DNA of 25,614 bases from Lunasporangiospora selenospora (taxonomy: Eukaryota > Mortierellomycota > Mortierellomycetes > Mortierellales > Mortierellaceae). Position numbers and translations under genes: made by a program. Shown here piece by piece: positions 19,758-25,614 of this stretch. The notes beneath the pieces are model-generated. The model was not told the origin of the DNA, did no database searches, and saw only the letters and a list, made by a program, of their open reading frames with translations. The number at the start of each line of letters is the position of its first letter. Positions within the stretch are counted from its first letter, which is position 1. The stretch is from contig JAABOA010000009.1 of NCBI GenBank assembly GCA_015680635.1, forward strand, positions 3,256 to 28,869. The letters run 5' to 3'.

Positions 19758-21665
19758 ATGAGCTCCAATACATCCGACAGCCAATGGCTTTTCAAGAAGG
19801 AAGACTTGTACAGGACACCATCACAGGCCTCAGGAATGTCCTATCAAACTGAGAAGGAGAGTCGTAGAAAGGGCGTTGGATTTATTATTGCAGTAGGCAT
19901 GCATTTAAAGCTGTGAGTGTTCCATGATGCTGCATCCGTTTACAGCCCGACTGAGACTGCATCACCATGGCTTCATCCAGTGATGCATACGTCTGACTAA
20001 ATGAATCTTATTCAAATCTTTCTGGATTTAGACCCCAGTTAACAATGGCAACAGCAGCGTTATTCTTCCACCGCTTTTATATGCGACACTCCTTCAAGGA
20101 CTTCAAATACTATGCAAGTGCCCTTCGTCCAGACTCTTTCAAACCATCGTATATGCTCGAGACGCTGATCTCTGAGTGATTTCAGGATTCAATGGAGAAG
20201 AGTTGGCTAACAAGTGTTTGCTTTGACTACTGTGACCCCCCGTTATGTTCTCACTTTATTCTGGTTTCCTCACATCTTCACTTCGCCTCTATTGGTCCCC
20301 CTAACCCTTTATTTACGGATATGAACAGGATATTGGCGCGACGTGCGTTTATCTTGCCAGCAAAACTGAAGAATCAACACGGAAGTTCAAGGATGTGATA
20401 GTCGCATGTGCACAAAAGGCAGCAAAGAAGGAGACACCGATCGACGACCAATCAAAGGTAATGCAGTGTAACATGGACTGATGCTCGACCCAAGGCTGGA
20501 AAGAGTCTTGGTATAAATGATCGAGATGTCCTGAGTTTGGGACCTCTGCGAAGAGCCACATTTACTGCGCTATTAACATGATGATGTTATCTGAGTATTA
20601 AATGGTTTCATGGTTTTGCTCTTTCTATTCCAACTCTTTTTCATTAGGAATATCGACTATGGAAGGACACTATCATCTACACTGAGGAGACATTATTAGA
20701 AACACTCTGCTTCGAGCTCAGTGTAGAGCATCCGTATCCTTTTATGCTGTGGTTCTTCAACAAACATTACACGAGCGATGTCCATCGTAGGTCTTTCATG
20801 TTAACAATAGCTCTTTGTATCGTGTTTTATAGAGACTAATTTGGTCCCTAACCGCTAGAGCTCCAACTTAACATTGTCACTCCTTTATTACTTGATAATA
20901 GGAGCGCGAAAACTGAAAAATGTGGCATGGGCATTCATTAATGACAGGTGGGGCCATTGTCTTGTTCTTGGATTGAGGTGAGCAAACAATTATTTGCTCA
21001 TTCTGCGAAGAACTAACAGTTGCATTCGTGGGTGGGTTGTTCGACCGGAATTATAGCCTGAGAACCACATTATGTCTCATGTATCAGCCAAAAGCCATCG
21101 CTCTCGCAGCCATTCTTCTCGCAGCCAAATATCTGGATGAAAATCTGAACGATACCCTAGGCGATGTCTGGAGAGAGCTTTACGAACCGGATTCTCAGGA
21201 GATCAATGGTGCGTTAAACCGATAACCATTGCGAGATATGAACATTATGGATTCTCCAGTTCTATGCCAATCGACTGGACAATGTCTTACAAAGGGCACC
21301 CCTTGCTTGTTTGAATAGAGGCTGCAAATGAAATCATGGATCAGTATACACAACTGACACGGAGTAGTCGTTCACTGGAAAAAGTAAGTTTTCAGGTTTT
21401 GTTGCTTTCGCAAATTTCTGTGCCTTTGGAGTGTGAGCTCCAAGTCTGGCTATTCTTTGAGTAGTTACCCTTGCTGGAAAAGGCCATGCCATTTTAATCC
21501 TGCCAAACAAATTTCTTCTACCAGATGCTGCCTGGGTCTAAACCAGGAAGCGAGTATCAGGAGAACAACACACCATCATATGGTGGCTACTTGAATAGCC
21601 CTGCAAAGCTCGCGACACCTGTGTATAGCCACGATACGGAGAGGCCAACAAACGTAACAGAGTAG
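19758..21665 (+). CDS. Cyclin of the T/K type (CTD-kinase/P-TEFb cyclin)
   Basis: Regulatory subunit for a transcriptional CDK (Cdk9/Cdk12 or Bur1/Ctk1 class) that phosphorylates the RNA polymerase II C-terminal domain and elongation factors. Predicted 302 aa; exons 19758-19912, 20032-20113, 20329-20457, 20648-20786, 20902-20947, 21057-21208, 21319-21383, 21525-21665. The start has the cyclin T/K pattern QWLFKKEDLYRTPSQASGM, then LPQLTMATAALFFHRFYMRH and DIGATCVYLASKTEESTRKF (first cyclin box), CFELSVEHPYPFML, and the second box with KAIALAAILLAAKYLDENL. The tail after ~250 is short and Ser/Pro/Asn-rich. Intron 2 (20114-20328) starts GCAAGT rather than GT; phase 0 joining of FKYY to DIGATC fixes it. 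The ATG at 19758 is the first in its open frame. Which CDK it partners cannot be decided from sequence alone. Confidence 0.9.
20114..20328 (+). other. GC-AG intron in the cyclin gene
   Basis: The donor reads TAT|GCAAGT and the acceptor GAACAG|GAT. The alternative GT four bases downstream would shift the frame and destroy the conserved first-box sequence, so a GC donor is required. At 215 nt it is longer than most introns in this window. Confidence 0.8.
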
Positions 21666-22110
21666 ATGAATTTTTATAAAGACTTGATGAGTAGTCACAT
21701 GATTTTTTGGTCATCATCGTTCTCCATCCCATCCTGCATCATTTTGTTTCTCTGTCGCCTACCACCCCCCCCCCATACACCCACCTCCTGCTCCCTCGCC
21801 CCCTTCCCCTTCGTCTCCCCACCTCCCAGGCGCATACCTCCGCTTGCCTCCCTAACGATTGCATCACCAGTACTTTACCGACGGGACACATCCGTGGTCT
21901 TTCTCTTCCATTTATTGCATGTTCTGTCTGCACGTCTGAACCAATACATCGAGCCCCATCCATTGATCTCATATCTGTACTGGAACTGCTACCCAGAGCC
22001 GCGCACATCGCCGCTACTCACCCTCCATCAAGCCAACGCTATCTCGTCAAACCAACAGATTAACAACCGAGCCAGCGCGCCGTTCTGCCTTTTCCACTTG
22101 CTCCCCTGCC
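21666..22110 (+). promoter_or_regulatory. Kinase promoter/leader, pyrimidine-rich
   Basis: A 445-bp spacer between the cyclin stop and the kinase start codon. The plus strand is strongly C/T-rich from about 21720 to 21850, including a run of C near 21764-21774 and ACCTCC/CCCCTTC repeats. Long open frames on both strands here are Pro/Leu/Ser translations of this skewed composition and are not called. Confidence 0.5.
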
Positions 22111-25100
22111 ATGGCCAACACTAAGCGCCTGGTCACAGGGGACACTGTCTATGCCAACCAGCTCTTCACTCGTCAGGAACTTGTCGGCCGCGGTGCTTAT
22201 GGTTCCGTCTACAAAGGGTATGCTGGCCTTCTCAGCCCTAATGCTAGCAGTTAGGAGTGCGGACCTGCTCCTAATGGCTTTGAATGACTTATTGTGCTTC
22301 GGACAACAAGGAACAATGCTGGCCATGCCCATGTCTCTGGCTGTCCCACTCACATGGTCTGGCAGGGACTAACGTGGCCCTTGCGCACCACTCTTACTAT
22401 CTTTCTCCTTTCTCTCTTTTTCACCTTTCTCTAGGGTTGAGAATGCCACCGGCCAGGTGGTTGCCATCAAGGTGCTCAATCTCGACGCCGAGGAAGACGA
22501 CGTCTCCGACATCCAGAGGGAAATCGCCACACTCTCTCAGTTGAAGAACTGTGACTCTCAGAACATCACTCGTTATCATGGTTCCTTTCTCAACGGGACG
22601 AAGCTCTGGATTGTTATGGATTATGCAGCTGGAGGGAATATTCGATCGCTGGTAAGTCTACATGGGTCCTTTTTTCCTTGCCATTTTTTTGTTCTATTTT
22701 CAAAGTGACCGCGGCCATGACCGAGCAAAGCAACCAAAAGGACACCGACACGCCCCTTCACTTCCACTCTTAGTCTGTCCATTTGGATGGTACTTGTCTC
22801 TCGGAGAGTGCGGGAAATCAAAGTTTCTGTCCTCTCGCTTTCCTTCTTTCTCTTTTTCTCTGAATGCTCTCCAGCTAGCAGACTCGGATTGAGATGGTCT
22901 AAGCGGGTATCAATTCGAGAATGTCCAACATAGCATGGCAAGTCGGGCTGAACATCCTCTCCCAGCGCAAGTCAAGTTGCACTGGGAGGAGTGGGTCAGC
23001 CTACTCCATCAGCATGATTCATTTTGATGTGCCCAGCTTGGGACACGCTCAAACTGATATCGACTTGAACCAACTCTATCTGAAAAAAAAGACGCTATAT
23101 TCCTTTCATTTTCTCGTTTGGAAAGGGCATGCGTGTCCTTAGTCCGCGAGTTCGCTCGATCGCCAATATTCATGCTAAGGAGACACTCTGAATGGGTCCC
23201 CCCTCACCCCCCTCTTATGCTTTTTGGCATGGTATGTCATGGCCGCTAGATTCAAGCCTTGACAAGAATAGACGAAAAATGCATTGCTGTCATTGCCAGA
23301 GAAGTTCTCCAGGCTCTAAACTACCTTCACAAGCATGGTATCATTCATCGAGACATTAAAGGCAAGTGTCAATATTGTCCGTATTTTATTCAGTGCCTTT
23401 TTCTTTCTTTCTTTCTTTCTTTCTTTTGAGAAAAGAGATGGTCCATAGGAGACTCTCCCAAATTTTCGGCTAGACAAGCCTGCATAGATTCTCTGAGCCG
23501 GTGTCTCTTGCCCCTGACCCTGATCTCCGTTATTCTAACATCTCCATGATTTTCTCGTTTTTCACAAATAGCCGCCAACATCCTGCTTACAGACGAGGGT
23601 CATGTTCAGCTGTGTGACTTTGGAGTCGCTGGTCAGGTTACTATGAACTCCTTGAAGAGACATTCTTTCGTCGGGACTCCATACTGGATGGCCCCCGAGG
23701 TTATCAAAGAAGGCCAGACCTATGACTTTAAGGTATGGTTCTGCACATCAACGGCCCCCCTTTTTTTACTGGTTCTTGGTGACACCAACATTTGTTTGTT
23801 CTGGTATCTAGGCCGATATCTGGTCGTTTGGCATCACGGTCTATGAGATTGCAACAGGCAATCCACCGTTCTCAGATCAGACTCCTATGAAGGCCGTCAT
23901 CCAAATCCCAAAATCAAGGCCCGCACAGTTGGAAGGTGATTGGTCTTCGGCCATGAAGGAGTTTGTCGCTCAGTGTTTGCACGAGGAACCAAATGAGGTA
24001 ATGATCAAGATGGCCAGCTTTAAGAACTATGTATGCATAAGTCGATTGCATACTCATTTTAATCTGATGAAATTTGTATTCTCCAATGTAGCGACCGACA
24101 GCGGAGGATCTTCTCAAATCAAAGTGGATTAAAAGCACTAGCAAGAATTCCGTAACTGTGCTTAAAGATCTTGTCGCGAAGTATGAGCAGCACAAAGTCG
24201 ATGCGACTGTTAACAAGGACGACGCCGGAAGGTAAGCTTGGACTATACATCGTTTTTTTTTATCTATTGTGAACTCTAATACTTACTTAATGAATTGAAC
24301 TAACTCCGAAAAAAAATAGCGACGTTGATATTGATCATGAGCTCGAGAGCTTTGACATGGAAATGGACCCAGATGCGTGGCGCTTTGATGTACACCCTAT
24401 TCTAGACCTGCTAAGTTTTCGAATGCTACATACTCAATGGCTGATAGCTGGCTTACACGAATAATTTGTTCGTAATATTTCTATAGACTACCAGAACTGC
24501 TGCAAATGTGACTCCGTCGAGGACATCAAGTCTCAACAAGACATCGGCAAACTCCAAAGTTGAGCATACCAATGGCTCAAAAAGTCCCATTTTGGACAGC
24601 GGAGTAGTTATGCAGAGTCGTAATAGTCGCCAAATGGATGCGTCCCACCATAAACACAATGTTTCAGATCCGCTGCTGCGATCTTTATCGGCGACATCAC
24701 CAACTATCAAAGCCAAGATCACACCAACCTCGCCTCCACAGAATCGGGATCAGGCGGCATGTCCACCAAAGCAAGGAGGGAAACCACAGGAACCCCACCC
24801 ACTGCTACGACTGTTCATGGATCATAAGAGTGCTAGCGTAGAGGATGTAACGCCATCTCACCCACATTATCCACCACATGGAGGGTATTTGGTATCGGCG
24901 CCAATCAGCCTCACCATTCCAGATCTGGATGAGATCACTCACGCCAGGCTTGCATCTCGGTCACCTTTGCCCAACACTGAATCAACCCCAACTTTTGATC
25001 CGACACATGTCCAGAACCATCCACCGTCGTTTCAAGCTCCCAGTGCAAGGGCACAGGAGTCTGCGCGACTGCCATTTGGTTTTAACATGGCAAAGCCATT

Positions 25101-25614
25101 CTCAAAGTTTGATCGACGACCCTCTGCACCTGTCCTTCTGGGCTCAACACCGGGGCCGGATTATCCATTCCATAACCATGCTCATAACCGTGGCGCAAAT
25201 GTCGGCTCTCCTTTGACATCCCCCAAGGCGATGCCACCAGCTCAGTCTGCCACTTCAATTCTTGCGAACATTAAGCAAAATATTCATAGTGTTGATATTA
25301 ACACGGGCCTTGTGCCATCAAGCAAGACAAGTCACAGCCACGAGATCATTATGCCTCCCCAGAATCAAGGCACTCAGCAGAATGGCACAAGGCCTAGCTC
25401 CACGCCTTCTTCACCAGCAATTCCACCAGTTTCTGCATCCTTGGTTGCTTCTCATGGACAAACTCAAGGCGCTATTCGTGAGCCATCTAAGCTTGGTGGA
25501 GCTAGAGGGCCATCGCCAACAGTGCTCAACGGGACAACGGGGCAATCTCATCAACAGCCTCACCAACCGCAGCCCCAGCAGCCCCAGCAGCCCCAGCATC
25601 GGAGTCCAACGGAT
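22111..25614 (+). CDS. Ste20-family protein kinase, GCK/MST-Kic1/Nak1-like (3' end outside window)
   Basis: Serine/threonine kinase; 707 aa seen, open at the right edge. Exons: 22111-22217, 22435-22651, 23250-23361, 23572-23732, 23812-23997, 24092-24231, 24320-24389, 24487-25614+. The kinase domain occupies about residues 20-275 at the N terminus, as in germinal-centre kinases: Gly loop [11 protein letters not shown] (26-36), VAIK lysine (~48), catalytic HRDIKAANILL (141-151), DFG (161-163), and the Ste20 signature GTPYWMAPE (180-188). All catalytic residues are present. The position of the kinase domain and the signature suggest the Kic1/Nak1/MST3-4 group, whose members control cell polarity and morphogenesis (RAM/MOR network); the exact subgroup is inference. 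After ~300 the protein is Ser/Pro/Thr/Gln/His-rich and disordered, ending in a Pro-Gln repeat at the edge. Intron 3 has a GC donor (AAAG|GCAAGT). Intron 2 is about 600 nt, far longer than its neighbours. Confidence 0.93.
22652..23249 (+). other. Long intron 2 of the kinase gene
   Basis: The intron runs from GTAAGT to CCGCTAG and is about 600 nt, against roughly 70-220 nt for the other introns of this gene. It contains a hairpin at 22959-22988. Reading through it leads to stops in every frame, so it is not coding. Confidence 0.85.
22959..22988 (+). repeat. Inverted repeat/hairpin within the kinase intron
   Basis: CTCCCAG (22959-22965) pairs perfectly with CTGGGAG (22982-22988). Inside, GCAA pairs with TTGC after a single C-A mismatch, leaving a 6-nt GTCAAG loop. 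No clear snoRNA or tRNA frame surrounds it. Confidence 0.6.
23362..23571 (+). other. GC-AG intron in the kinase gene
   Basis: The donor reads ATTAAAG|GCAAGT and the acceptor ACAAATAG|CC. Only this junction yields the invariant HRDIKAANILL catalytic loop; the nearby GT would break the frame. Confidence 0.85.
23397..23426 (+). repeat. CTTT microsatellite in the kinase intron
   Basis: About seven tandem CTTT units lie within the GC-AG intron between the HRD and DFG exons. Confidence 0.9.
25552..25599 (+). repeat. Coding Gln-Pro repeat
   Basis: CAG/CCC/CCG codon repeats encode a Pro-Gln-rich run ([14 protein letters not shown]) in the disordered tail of the kinase, immediately before the window edge. 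Confidence 0.85.

Noticed and set aside
22880-22925. tRNA-like stretch with GGTCTAAGCGGG and ATTCGAGAATG in the kinase intron
   Set aside because: No acceptor stem and no anticodon stem can be drawn around it.
23020-23090. Possible C/D box snoRNA (TGATGT with downstream CTGA motifs)
   Set aside because: The C box deviates from consensus, there is no convincing terminal stem, and CTGA is too frequent by chance.
4255-25614. Idea that Med5, the Yta7-like ATPase and the cyclin form a functional transcription cluster
   Set aside because: The genes lie on different strands with separate promoters, interspersed with unrelated genes; chance proximity of housekeeping genes is sufficient.

Overview
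The window is eukaryotic nuclear DNA, almost certainly from an early-diverging fungus. Seven protein genes can be read through their introns, which are mostly 44-260 nt with GT...AG ends. A fungal Mediator subunit 5 sits beside an H-type ferritin, a protein known from Mucoromycota-type fungi but not generally from Dikarya. With an ATAD2/Yta7 ATPase and a TSTD2-like protein, this points to Mucoromycota, perhaps Mortierellomycotina. That placement is inference from gene content, not from a search.

Layout. 1-1888: no protein gene; purine/pyrimidine-skewed simple sequence, a diverged duplicated repeat (about 1055-1470) and an intron-containing tRNA-Tyr on the minus strand (1554-1635). 1889-2979 (+): ferritin, 4 exons. 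2980-4254: 1.3 kb with no recognisable gene. 4255-7970 (-): Mediator subunit 5 (Med5/Nut1), 11 exons. 8022-10798 (+): APC8/Cdc23 of the anaphase-promoting complex, 10 exons, head to head with Med5 and only about 50 bp from its predicted start. 10799-11796: empty convergent spacer. 11797-17185 (-): Yta7/ATAD2/Abo1-type AAA ATPase with a bromodomain, 5 exons. 17186-17780: divergent spacer. 17781-19348 (+): TSTD2-like rhodanese protein, 2 exons. 19758-21665 (+): cyclin of the T/K (P-TEFb/CTDK) type, 8 exons. 22111 to the window edge (+): Ste20/germinal-centre-type protein kinase, 8 exons seen, 3' end missing.

The genes are housekeeping functions: iron storage, transcription (Med5, cyclin T/K, Yta7), cell cycle (APC8), sulfur transfer and signalling. 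I see no operon-like logic and no sign of a biosynthetic, defence or mobile system. The main value of the window is in gene models fragmented by many short introns, two GC-AG introns, the very tight Med5/APC8 divergent promoter, a bromodomain lacking the usual acetyl-lysine-binding Asn, and an unclassified degenerate repeat family. All exon boundaries were deduced by eye from reading frame, splice consensus and remembered family motifs; no alignment or RNA evidence was available.
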